Of a stretch of DNA of 64,000 bases, positions 33,771 to 46,100 are shown in pieces. A program made the position numbers and the translations under genes. The notes beneath the pieces were generated by a model. It searched no databases, was not told the origin of the DNA, and saw only the letters and a list, made by a program, of their open reading frames with translations. Source of the stretch: Neodontobutis hainanensis (Eukaryota > Chordata > Actinopteri > Gobiiformes > Odontobutidae); contig JALDNG010000001.1 of the NCBI GenBank assembly GCA_024349245.1, positions 4,082,501-4,146,500 of the forward strand, given 5' to 3'. Position 1 is the stretch's first letter. Each line of letters starts with the position of its first letter.

Positions 33771-36400
33771 CTGGCTCCTCTCTGTTCAGGGACAGGTCTC
33801 TGGGTGGATCACCTCAGACTCTGCTCCAGTGAAGGACAATGATTCTACAGGAGGCCCTAATAGATTTCACCAGCAGAGGGCGCTTTATGCGTGTTATGAA
33901 TCTGGTAGGTAGCTTTTAAATAAAATAGACAGACAAAATAGAAACAAAAAGACAATAATAAAAAAACAATTCAGACAAAATGTTTCAATTTATTTGAGGG
34001 TGTTGTCATTTCCAAACAACCCATAATTCCTTTAAATGTAGGTTTTATTCAGCCCCATGTCCAGTAGCCTACACGGTACCTTAAACAATTTCAACCAATC
34101 AGAATGGTCTAATTATTATTAAAGAAGAGTCCAATAAGGTGTGGGAGTCACAATCAAGCCTTATTTGAAGGCAGGACTTCCTTTTCTCACATGTGGTCAC
34201 AGGAGCACATGTGTAGAGAAACATTTTGTTTTATTTAGCATGTTCAAAAGTTCTGTTTTTCTTTTTGTTGCCTCAGAGCAACATTGTGTGATAAGAGGTG
34301 TTTTTCAAGGAGGTCTTCACTGACAGTGTGTTTGGATGTCATCACATACAATTGCATGTGTTTGTGTACAATATAACAATAGAAAAACATTTTTACAGGC
34401 TATTTTTGTGACAGACATTTTTAAAAGCCAAAATCAAGTGTTTTTGATTTTTCTTTCTTATTCTGCACTGATTTTTATATGAAAAAGAAAAAGGACATTT
34501 TATGGTAGAAAGGAGCTATTTATAGGAATTACTTTAATTTTTGCCCCATTTTCTTTTCTATGTACACAAAAGGCCCATTTCTTTCAAATATTGTTCACAA
34601 ATATGTCAAGATCCGTGTTAGTGAGCATTTCTCGCTTGACAAGATAATCCAGCCAAATCACAGGTGTGGCATATCAACAAGCTGTTTAAAATCCTATTTA
34701 TTGCACAGGTTTGCCTGAGACAAAACATTAAAAGGCTACTGCAATATCAACAAAATAACACCTGCTGGGGGAAGACCTGAAACTGAAACTAAACCAGGCT
34801 GTTCTGGTCACATAATTGTTAGCTATGAACTGAGTCTTTAAGGCTCAGGTGAGTCATTAGTGTTGCATTCAAGTGTTATGGTTGTTCTAGAGTGAAACTG
34901 TTTTGATTTAGGTTTCAAAACACTGTTGTAAATATTGCTGTCCTCAAAGGAATGCTACATCTCTTTGAGGTGGAGTTGGACTGCAGATTAAGGTCCTCAA
35001 GGATTGGCTCTTCTGGGCTGATACATCCTCTTGTGAAGCTGTTGTTTGGTTTCTCCAACATAAGTGTGACTGCACTCTTCACTGAAATGCATAGACCACA
35101 TTTCTCTGTGCGAGGGGATCTTGTCTTTAGAGTGGACACATTTTGATTCAGAGTGCCCCAGGTTAAAAGTGGACTGGAATGTTTCATTTGTAAAAAATCC
35201 ATTTAAGTTTTTCAGATAAACCGGACACATAAGGGATAAATCCACTCTTCCCTTTTGTCCCTGGTTCCTGTCTGTTTGTTTTCTGTGTCCTCTTGTTTTT
35301 GTTGAAAGTCCATTTGGGTATCCACAATCTCTCAGGTCTTTAAGGATGTGTTGTTCTTCTTTCCGTTTACCTTCTGAGGTTGTGGGCACCTCTTGTGCTC
35401 TGTGCTGAAGAGTCCTGATGACTCCCAGCTTGTGCTGCAGAGGGTGGTGGGAATCAAACAGCAAATATTGATACGTGTGTGTTGGCTTCCTATAAACCTC
35501 TACTTGGAGAGTCCTGTCCTCACAAATAACCACTGCACAGTCTAAGGCCAGGCAGTTGTCTATGGCATCTTCACGTGTGAACTTGATGTTCTTGTCCACT
35601 GCGATGATGTGTTTGGTGAAGGCTCCTACTTCCTGGGTTCTGATCTTGACCCACGTGTCATCAACATATCTGAAACAGTGACTGGGCACTGCGCCTGGAA
35701 ATGAGACCAGAGCTCTGTTCTCCACTTTCTCCATGTACAGGTTAGCCACAATCAGGGAGACAGGTGATTCCATGGCACAGCCATGTTTTGTCTGTAGAAG
35801 TTACCTCTGAACTGGAAATAAGTAGTGTTCAAACATACCTCCAGTAAACTACAGATGTAGTAGCCTACTAGTCTCTTCCTTAAGGCCACGAGTGCTTCAT
35901 TGGTGGGTATGCAGGTAAAGACAAATGGAGACAAACGTTATCACCTTGAAAACCTAGTTCAGTTGCCTTTGCATTAACCTTTTCGTCTAGATGACCTGGA
36001 GGACTTTTTTTTTTTCTTCAAAAATTTTACATTTACATAGAAAAGAGACCAGAGATTGTACTTTACTCATGAAGATAACTCAAAGCTGTAACACTTAAAT
36101 GCACATTCGGGCTAATACTGAGAGTGATTAAGGAGTCACATTTGAAAACCCCACCTGGGAGCAAGGGAATAGTTTATCGTCTGGCTGTACTTGTAAACAT
36201 ATGTCAGAGAGGTTGGCACAAAAATGGTTGTTGCTTAAAGTTTTTGGAAGACTTTGCTGCTGCATATAATGTAGACAAGTTATCACACATCTTACTGTTT
36301 AAATGTCTATAGGTCTATTCTGAAGCAAAATATGAAAAATATTTGAAATAGGGTGTAGGCTACTGATTCCAAGATATGTAAGAGTTTGAAAATGTCACAA
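33771..36400. other. arl6ip6-arhgap1 spacer, left part
   Basis: Unremarkable AT-rich sequence up to about 34900, then the broken Penelope-like element (34915-36012). No host gene was seen. Confidence 0.55.
34915..36012 (-). mobile_element. Penelope-like retroelement, truncated and frameshifted
   Basis: Minus-strand frames at 35934-35752 and 35773-34997 together cover a reverse-transcriptase core. The first has FTCIPTNEALVALRKRL and VCLNTTYFQFRGNFYRQ. The second has ESPVSLIVANLYMEK, the catalytic YVDDT at about 35668-35657 and EVYRKPTHT. It ends with SHTYVGETKQQLHKRM, a GIY-YIG endonuclease motif, the combination that defines Penelope-like elements. A frameshift separates the two frames at the RT core, a further frame change follows the endonuclease motif, and the N-terminal region is absent. 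A terminal-repeat-like block (CACCTTGAAAACCTAGTTCA ... GATGACCTGGAGGAC) joins directly upstream at 35935-36012. It cannot encode a complete enzyme. Confidence 0.88.
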
Positions 36401-36559
36401 CATGCCCCTGGCTTCCTGACGTCACTGAATAAATAAGCTGTTTAAAATAAAGAAAACTTAAGTCTGCCAACCCACTCACATATTTCTTATTTTCTTCTAT
36501 CAACAAACAAAAATATATCTAAAACAAATTTTGTAAAAACGCCGTCTGTCAAGCGCCAG

Positions 36560-36695
36560 ATAGTGATTTACTTTTACTGTGAAAGGGTCCGGGCGGAAAA
36601 GGAGTTGACGCAGATGTTGACGCTGGGAACCGTCTGCGACAACACAACCTACAAAATCTTCACCAATTAGGCTTATTTGGAGCCTCACAATTACG
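36560..36695 (+). other. Candidate non-coding first exon of arhgap1
   Basis: A GC-richer block with GGGCGG (Sp1-like) ends in ...CAATTACG followed by GTAAAA, a usable splice donor. The first coding exon of arhgap1 begins at a 3' splice site (40071/40072) about 107 bp before its ATG, so an upstream untranslated exon must exist. This is the best candidate I see, on weak evidence. Confidence 0.3.
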
Positions 36696-38482
36696 GTAAA
36701 ATATGTGTTCATTTATATTAGGATTAACAAAATGCAGAGCTAGTGCTAATGCTAACCTAGAGACTTCCCGGGCTTATTTACAGTTTACCTCTCTTCACCA
36801 GGCGCTAATGGGTATATGCTTGAGCTAAATGGAGCATAAATACGACAGTAACTCTCTGTATGGACCTGTATGGCAAAGTGTCGCTGATAAATGATTTCCC
36901 ATTTGTATTTCTTACTTAAAAGGAATTTACGGATGCGAATTTAAACGCTAATGTGATTTAGCAACGTCAAATCACCAGCTAACGTTGTGCTTTTTATGAC
37001 AGCAGAGCTAAATGACGCCTGACTAAAATATAAAAATTAAAACTTACTAACCTATATGATTAGCGCAAGTCGTTTCTGGCTGCTCTCATGTTGCTTTATC
37101 AGAGCATACTTCTACCAGAGGAGATAGCTGCATTTCTGCATGTTACACCCAGTTTTAATCTGCGTGTTTTTGTTTAGACGTTGTACGTTTGCTGACGTGA
37201 ACCACATTTCATGTTTCTGATTCATCTGTGTAATATAAATTGTGTAGCCTGCATGTTAGGGGAGCAGTGGTGAGGGGTCAGGAACATAACAGTCACTTAC
37301 TAAAGCCATTAAAAGTTGTTTGTCCCATGTGCAGTGAGTATCTTTGAATACAGCACGAATGAATTTGAAACGTGCCACCCTCAGAAGAGAACTGTACTTT
37401 TATGTACTGTGTTTTACATTATTTATGTATTTATGACTGAATATGCTTTATGTTGTATGCTCTTCTTTGATGTGTCTTACTACTGATGAGACAGAGGAAC
37501 TTTTCCACTTCTATGGACATTAAAGTTTTATTCTGTTGTAAAGGGTATTATACTGTGGCAGCCAAGCCTTCTCTGTGTAGTGTTGTTTTCAGGAAATGCC
37601 CCAAACCTAAATGTCTCACAGATAGATGGAGATACAGTATCAGCTTGAGAATTTACAGAAGGCTCACACCTGCTGTTTTGAAGTTAGAGAATCTGGGAGA
37701 GTTGATGGAGTGATTCTGGTGTAGCAGGATGGGTGCCATACCAAACAACTTGGACCATCCTCTGGAGCCTTTGCTCTTATCTTAAAATAAGAGATTTTGT
37801 TAGTGTCGTGCAGTGGCTTACCAAGTTCAAAAGCATTAACTTGGTGCTGGACGTCAATATTTCTTCAACTCCGTGACTAGCATTGCTATTTAGCACAGGT
37901 CAAGGGACAAAACCAGAATTGGCTTGCATTAAATCATATTGACATTAAATACAGGAGTTTGCAGCAGACCTATTATTACAGTACAATAAAGTCCAACATC
38001 CAACTTTGCCAAAACACAAGACATGGGTCTGCATGAGATTCAGAAAAATGCTGGAATGGCAAAATTGTTTTTTAATTTGAAGACTGGGAGGTAAATAGGT
38101 TTTGTTTTGTTTTAGGTTTTTGTGTGTTTATAATATAACAGTGACTCATCGCACTGCTGCTCTGTTTTTGATACATTGACAGTAAATAATAGACGCTCAT
38201 GATAAGACAGAGAAGAAGCATGCCTGTTACAGCTAAATCACAAACAGATTCAACAGAAATGCTAGGTCAACTTCAGAAATCTGCTGAAGCCCTGTTTTCA
38301 AAGGATGTCCCTTTCCTGTAGTCTGTAGTAAAAACTGCATCGAAACAAAATCCCACTAACCGAGGGCAACAATACTGCTGATAATCAACTTTTCAATATA
38401 ACTTTATTAAAAGGGGAAATTTAGTTGTAACGAGTTAATTCAGACTTCATCTGCCACGGACTGATTGATTGTTATAGCAGTC

Positions 38483-38660
38483 AGGAAGTTCTTGTGGTGT
38501 TATGTCCTGCAGTTCACTGATTTCAGATGTCCACTGGCTGCTTTCTGTTGTTCAAAAACTAAAAGCAGGGGATGGCCCATGTTGTTGTATAGCATTTGTC
38601 CTGTTGTGTCTTCACATTTCAAGTGGCCTGAAGTCACTTTCATTTTTTTAGTGCTTTTTA
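38483..38660. repeat. Unnamed dispersed repeat, copy A
   Basis: Shares GTGGTGTTNTGTCCTGCAG, CAGANGTCCACTGGCTG, CTGTTGTTCAAAA and GCAGGGGATGGNCCATGT with copy B at 40374 and its second half with copy C at 49650. Confidence 0.75.
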
Positions 38661-40178
38661 ATACAATGATTATTGTAGCATCTGAAATATGCAGTATCCC
38701 ACAAAGCCTAACAAATACTCTAACCCAGTATCCAAGCCGTTAGAACAACAGCTCCAGTGACTGTGGTCGCAAGTCAACTGTATTGTATCCATGCATTAAA
38801 TAAGACGTAAGTTTAATATATTTTTTACTAATCATTCTCGTCACACACAAGCTCTTCCCAAACGCTGTGATGGTTATTTTTAGGTTAACACAATACACTA
38901 TGTCTCACACTCTAGTAATGGTGTAAGGAGGGTATAATGTCACACACATCCCCTCAGGGGGAGTCATTCCACTCGTGTGTAACGCTCAACAGCAGTTGGC
39001 CATGGCCTCTTGGTTAGTGGCGATATTTATTTAAAGCAACACTCTGTCAGCCGGGATAACATCATACTGGAGGCAAAACGGAGGCCGTGAGCGTGTGTCA
39101 TGGGGACATTAGAGGAGATGTGTGAGAAGAAAGGGAAGAAAGCAATGTGTACAAGAGGAAGACAGGAGGATTATTAAAGGGAAGTCCACTTTTACCGTTA
39201 GTGGCTGTAATTGAACCGTCATTGTAGAGAACTCAAATCAGTAGTGTTGTTTTTAGGGCTGTACGCTGCACAATATATTACCAATTTATTGTTGCCGCAA
39301 TATCCGGATTGCATAGAATAGAAGTATTACAATAATGTGGTCCTTGAAGAGACATTTACTGTATGCTTCAAAATCTTCGTCCAAACAGAAAAGTTCCATA
39401 TTTAAATTCAGTTCCAGAAAATGAAAGCAACAACAGCTCTGCACATTGTGGAGTATACACTGCTTGATGTTGTTATGGGGGTTGCAGTAAGCTTAAATTG
39501 GCTGCACAGTTGCTAGGCGACCGGAAAAGGCACCACATTCACCACAATGTTACACTGTGCATGTTGTGCTGTTTTTAAATTCTGCAGAGGTTAACATTTT
39601 ACTCTGATCCTAACATCAGTAACTACAGCAGCTTCAGCGTGTGACTTCCTCTGGTTTCTATCTATCTGACACTTCTCTCACTGTGGGTTTATTAGGGCTG
39701 CACAATATCAGAAAAAACATGCAAGAACTATTTTAAATTGCAGTAACCATTTTTATTGCTCTTTTAAAATTTGTATTAATTAAATTTGATATTTTTAAAT
39801 ATAAATAAATGCAAGGCCGTGAACTAACTTCCAAACATCAAAATAGGGGCTAAATCAATATTAATTGAAGAACTGAACCAGGACGAAATTAAGACTAAAC
39901 AGGTCTAATATAAGACTCAATGTTGGAATGAACCATGTCTTAAACCAGGATTTCCGTATTTAGACACAGCACAGTTTGATTGAATGCTCTGTTTGGATGA
40001 TGATTTTAAGGCAGACGGTAAATGTTACAGTAACAGTATTACGGTATAATTTACCATTGTGTCTCTTTCAGGTCCAGCTCCGTCTCGTTGGAGGTCGCCG
40101 TATTGTGTATGGGCCATTGGAGACGGCACTGTTTACCGTTAATCTGCAGCTGTGTGTGGAGCCACCCTAGTGTGAGCC

Positions 40179-43100
40179 ATGTCTTCATCGGACCTCCTGG
40201 TCGACCTGAGCGAGGACCCTGCTACTGCACAGTTGGGTCAGCTAAAGCTTGCCACATTGGAGGACCAGCAGTGGCCCGCAGACGAAACAGCTTTGAGTAA
40301 GTCAGGTGAGTGGGAGACTTAAGCTAAACTGATTGCACAGTCTTATGGCAGATACAGATATAGATCGATACAGAATGGAGTTCATGTGGTGTTCTGTCCT
40401 GCAGCTCACAGATCTCAGACGTCCACTGGCTGATCTCTGTTGTTCAAAAGCCCAATGCAGGGGATGGTCCATGTAGTTCAGTCTGTTACTCCACTGCTTT
40501 AACCAGAGTCTCCAAATAAATACCTGTAGTTCAGTCATGGACAAAGTCTGGCCCGGGGGCCAATCATGACCCAAGATGTGATTTTATGTGGCCCTTAGCT
40601 TATTTGATTAAATGTATTGTTAATGGCCCCAACATCAGCAGCTTTATACAAACGGGTTCATATTCAACATAAACTTATTCAAATCCATCTAAAACCTCTT
40701 TAAATCCAACTGAAAGTTGTTACAAATTTATCTAAACCTGTTCAAATCTACTTAAAACTTGTTCAAATCCTTTACAAACCTATACAAAACTACTTTGTTC
40801 AAATCCAACTAAAATCCTTGTAGAAACTGTTAGCCCCTGAAAATCTTCCTCTTATCAAATATGGCCCTCTTTGCAAAATGTTTGGACACCTCTGCTGTAG
40901 TTGAACCAACTCCCAACAGACCACAGCATTAAAATGAATGATCCGTTACTGCATGATAAAACTAAAATAAAAATAAAATTTGCAACAGTTTATTGTTTAC
41001 ATTTAAAGATTTAAAGCCTTTGATTGATTGATATCCTGATTCATAAACAATTTATCACAGTGAAGAATTTGACAAAGAGAAATTCTGTCTGTGGCATTCA
41101 CAAAACTCTTTCATGTTTCAGAGACAGATATCTCTCAGGCCTTTGATGCGGACTCGCCCCACTTGCCCTGGGACCACCCCTACTATGACATCGCCCGTCA
41201 TCAAATCATTGAAGTGGCAGGTGAGCTGCGTTGCACAGTTGCTGGCCTTCAACATAAAGCCTTCTTGGGATGACCATAACTACTGGATAATTTTATTCTT
41301 TTAAGTTCAATATTCTGTTTTACATTAAAACTAAACGTGAGCTTAAGGGCTTATATGTGCAACATGAAATACACTTAATGTATTTCAATGGGACCAAACA
41401 ATATCATACATTGTTTTGTGTAATTAGTCATTTCTTCCTGTAGGGGATGACAACTTTGGCAGAAAGGTCATTGTGTTCAATGCCTGCAGAATGCCCCCCC
41501 AGCATCAACTGGACCACCACAAGCTGCTTATGTGAGTGGAATGCAAAGGATCTCACATGACACATGGGAATAACTTCACACAATTTTTTTTTTTCTCCAC
41601 TTCCACAGACTTATCAGTGTGTTCTTTGAATTTAACAAACCATAGTTGAGTTCTGAGTATTATTAGATAATATAAACTCAAACAGTATGGAGAAAAGGTT
41701 AAAGCAAAACCACCCGGACTGTGAAATGTCACCTTGAAAACAAACTGCTTTTGCTTAACCTTTTTTTCAAGATGACCTGGATGACCGAGAACCGTCACAG
41801 TCAAACAAAATGCATTGACACTGTCATTGTCATTTGTGCAGGTATCTCAAAGGAACACTGGACCAGTATGTTGAAAGTGACTACACTCTGATCTACTTCC
41901 ATCACGGGCTGACCAGTGAGAATAAACCCTCTCTCAGCTGGCTCCGAGACGCATACAGGGAGTTTGACAGAAAGTATGTTGACTTGTTTTCAGTACAGAT
42001 GCATTCACTGGCCACTTTATTAAGTCTGCATTTACTAATATTGTTCAGAGCTGTAGTATTGAGAAGTTAGTTACAGTTGCCTTCCAAACTTTTCACACCT
42101 GTCACACATTTGTCCCCTGACCTTTGGTTTTGACAAAGCATTTAATTGACTCACTTTTTTCCCTCTAAATTTTTTTATGCTCAGTTTGATCTCCATCCGT
42201 TTGTATTGACCCATCCCCAGCTTTTGAACAAAAAAAAGTTAAATAGAAAAATTTGCTGCTATATTAATGTTGTAAACATAGAAGTGATTGTCAGAATAGT
42301 AAGAAATAAATTAATCTAATTAAATTTTAAATCTTTTAAAAATTTAGTTGCAATGTCCTGGGCTGCCATAACTTTTGAACTGTACATGAATTTGCACACC
42401 TAATGCAAACAAAAATGCATTCTCATTGAATTTAAAGCCAGTCCTAATTAAAGGAGTCTTTTGTCATTTAAACTTTGCATTATACAAAGAGTGCACATAT
42501 TTAAAATGAGGGTTTTGCCTCCCTGTGGAACTGGGCCCGTCTTCAACATGTAATACTTTGAGTTTCTGTAAAAACTATGTATTATTTGTTATATTTTAAT
42601 ACAAGCGGTAGGATGAAATTATATAATCTACAATGTAGATTATATAGTTATATATTAGAATACAATTAAGGCAACATCAACTCTACATTGATGTAGATTC
42701 GATGCCTGAATTGTACAGACACAATGTCGTGCTCTCAGCTCTGCTCTGACTTTCTCCCTCTATATAAGGACTGCTGCAGTAAGTGAGCGTTTACTCAGCT
42801 TAGTGCCTCAGAATGATTATGGTGTGGTCTACTCCCTGATGTGAGAGATAGTGGAACATAGCAAGTGAGGTATTTAGAGAATGAGATGAGATAAAATTGA
42901 CCCAAATCCCTATATGATTGTAAAATTTGTGGTGTATTTGTGTCTACACAATATACTATTATTATTTTTATTATCCCTATAAATTTCTTGTGATGTTTTT
43001 GATGGGGAAACCAAAGTACCTCGTGGAAATCCACCTAAGCATGGGAACATGCAAACTGCACTGAGGCTACTATTGTAAATCTACTTGAACATTTAAAAAT

Positions 43101-46100
43101 CCAAAATGTACAAACATTTATGAAAGTTTACACTCATAGGCTGTGTGAGTGCATGGCTCAGGGGATAGTTCTTATTTGATGCAAAAACCCATTAAAATTA
43201 CTTTTAGGCTACATATTTTAGAGAATGTGAGCCTTTGAGTTGTGTCTATGGTTTTTGATGAATTATTCATAGTCTAAATGCATTATTTTAACTTAGGTCC
43301 TTGTTGGAATTTATCTGCTGGTTGACATTAGGCAAATCTCTTATTTTGTATAGCATTGAAAAATAAATTATTCAACATCAAGATTATTATTTGCACCACA
43401 ATTCTGATGTGAACAGTGATTCAAACGTGTAATCAAATATTTTCTAAATTGTATTTTCTTTTGCAGGTATAAAAAGAACATCAAGGCTCTGTACATAGTC
43501 CATCCCACCATGTTCATCAAGACACTCTTAATTCTCTTTAAGCCACTCATCAGGTACGATACAGAAATGTCATTTGAGCAGTTTGTTTAATTATTTTAGT
43601 TAATAAATAGATTTGCATTGCTTTTGTAAAATATAAATTACAGGAGAGGTTGTTAGGGTCCTCTAGTGACATCTAGTGGTAATGGCTCAAATTACAGAAG
43701 CAAACTGTAGTTTGGAACTTTCTGGAATTGCATGACATTTTTGATGACTTAATTATTTTTTTAATGTTTTTATTTTTTTATTTTTTTATTTATTTTTTTG
43801 TGTCTCTGCAGTTTTAAGTTTGGCAGGAAGATCAATTATGTGAGCTACCTGAGCGAGCTAGAGGATGTGGTCAAGTGTGATCAGCTGATTATTCCTGCCC
43901 GCGTCAGAGAGTAAGAACCTTTTTTTTTTTCTTCAATCTACTCTTAACTAATTACATCCTTTTATAATCAGCTGGACCATGTCCCAGCTGCTTTTTTTCT
44001 AGTATTGTGCAGCTCTACTTTAAATTCGGGCACAATACTGCTGCGTCTGTGATACGTGCCTCCTTTTAATAAATGCGAGTTCTCATAAGAGCCAGGACAT
44101 CTCTAAATCTGATCTCTCAGGACTCTTCATGAATGCTTTTGTGGCAAGTTTTGAACATTCACACCTTGGGGGAACCATTGAGGCAAATACTGACCAATAA
44201 CTCTTCACTCTCACATTTATGCACTACCTTTTTTTTTCACTTTTTTTTTTTTTTCCACTGCATTACGGAAGATCCAGAGCTTTTGTACTAGTGTGCCACC
44301 TCTGGCACCTCTGGCGGTACTGCATCCAGTGTACGAGCACAAACTGACAGCAAACAAAGAAGAATCTGACAGTGCGCTGGAGGCCTCCATCTTCCCTGTG
44401 TTCAAGGGATTCATTTTCAACTTTTGCAGAAATACTTATGTGCATTATGTTATGTCTGCTGAAACAGCGCCGGAGTTTTGATCCAAAAACCTTCTCATTG
44501 AATTGACTGTACAGGCTTTCAGATTCTGCACATCAAGCTGTTGCTTTTCCATGTATGGGTTACAAAAATGTCATTTGAACCATTAAAACGTCTGATGTAC
44601 CTTTTTTTAAGGTCTTTTGGATGGTTGGAGAAAGCCAGAGTGTCCAGAAAGAACCAAAGATGGCACCGCTAAAACCTGCACACACTTATACAAGCTATTG
44701 CAAGTGCAGCAAAACTTAAAACCTGAGAAAGAAAACCTGTTTTTTTTTCAGTCTGATTTTGTTCAATATGATAGATGATTGTCGCTTGTATTTTCTCTTG
44801 TATGTCACTAATGCTTTTTGTTCTTCTATCCAGATATGACAACAAGTTGAGAGCATCTTTGAAGCCCACAGCGCAGCCGCCCACGTCCCCCCCCCGCAGC
44901 CCTCCCCTCCCCAACCAGGTTTTCGGAGTACCCCTGGCCACGTGAGTTAGCTCCTCTGAAAATGCCTAGAAAAATACAAATTAGTGCCTGAATAGAAAAA
45001 ATAGAAATGACAAATCACATAAGCATACTTACTTACTTGCTTGATGCGGGCGTCAACAGGAGCCAGTGTAACCTAATGAAGAGAGGAGTTATGTGCGCTC
45101 TCTTTGGCTCTTTAAAGACCACACTTGCCGCTGTATTCTGGAACATCTGCAGAGGTTTGGTTGTACAGGCAGGGAGTCCAGCCAGTAGAGCATTGCAATA
45201 ATCCAGTTTGGACAAGACAAGAGCCTGGACTAGGTTTTATGTAGAGTGCTTGAAGAGTTTTATAAATAAAACACAAATAAAAAGACTGATTAATATTGAT
45301 GCGTTAAATGTTGAGTAGATGGAAAGGTACTTGCCCAGACTATATTATGGGTATATTCAGTAATATAATGTAATCTTATTTAGTATTAACTATTTTCATT
45401 AGACCAAGTGAGTTATTGATTTTCTCTGTTACGTCACTCCTCGCTCAGAGTCCCCAAAGACAATTACACCCTTGAAGTGGCCAACCAACACATTTGTGTT
45501 ATAACTTAAATCTAGTGAAGCAGTTGTAGCCACCAGGAACCAGAAGATTTACTCTCTCCTTTTAAAAAAAGCTTTTACTGTTACACTCTCCAGACCCTTT
45601 CTTATAAAGGTCTAAATCAAGAGTATGACAGACATTTTTATAATAATATCCCCAAAAAATATAGAGAAGGGTATTATTATACTTGAATTTTTTTTTGGTA
45701 ACATTTTATTTTATAACTTGATACTTAACACTTGATACATTGTATCTTCCCTTATTAAGTACAATGTAACACATTATAACTACTATAACTACGTTTATAA
45801 CTACATGTTATTACCTGTCCTAATCCTAACCCTACCTAAATATGTAAGTACACATAAGTCCATGTTATGTTATTACAGCTTGTTACACAATGAGCTAGAT
45901 ACAATGTACCAAGTGTAGTGTCAAATAAAGTATCACTTACCAAAAAAATCAAATATAAACAGAATTTTTAAGTTAGACCTTAGTAAAATCCATAAGGGAT
46001 CAAAACATTGTCAGCCAATAAAGTGCAATATAGTAATATAGTAATAGTAAGGGTGCAAGTGTTACCCTTTTTTTTTTTTTTTTTTTTAGTTTTTCTGAAC

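Larger units (their letters stand above)
36401..40071. other. arl6ip6-arhgap1 spacer, right part
   Basis: Contains a candidate arhgap1 first exon (about 36560-36695), one copy of an unnamed three-copy repeat (38483-38660) and a moderately GC-rich block near 38940-39180. No coding sequence was recognised. If the first exon is right, most of this is arhgap1 intron 1. Confidence 0.5.
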
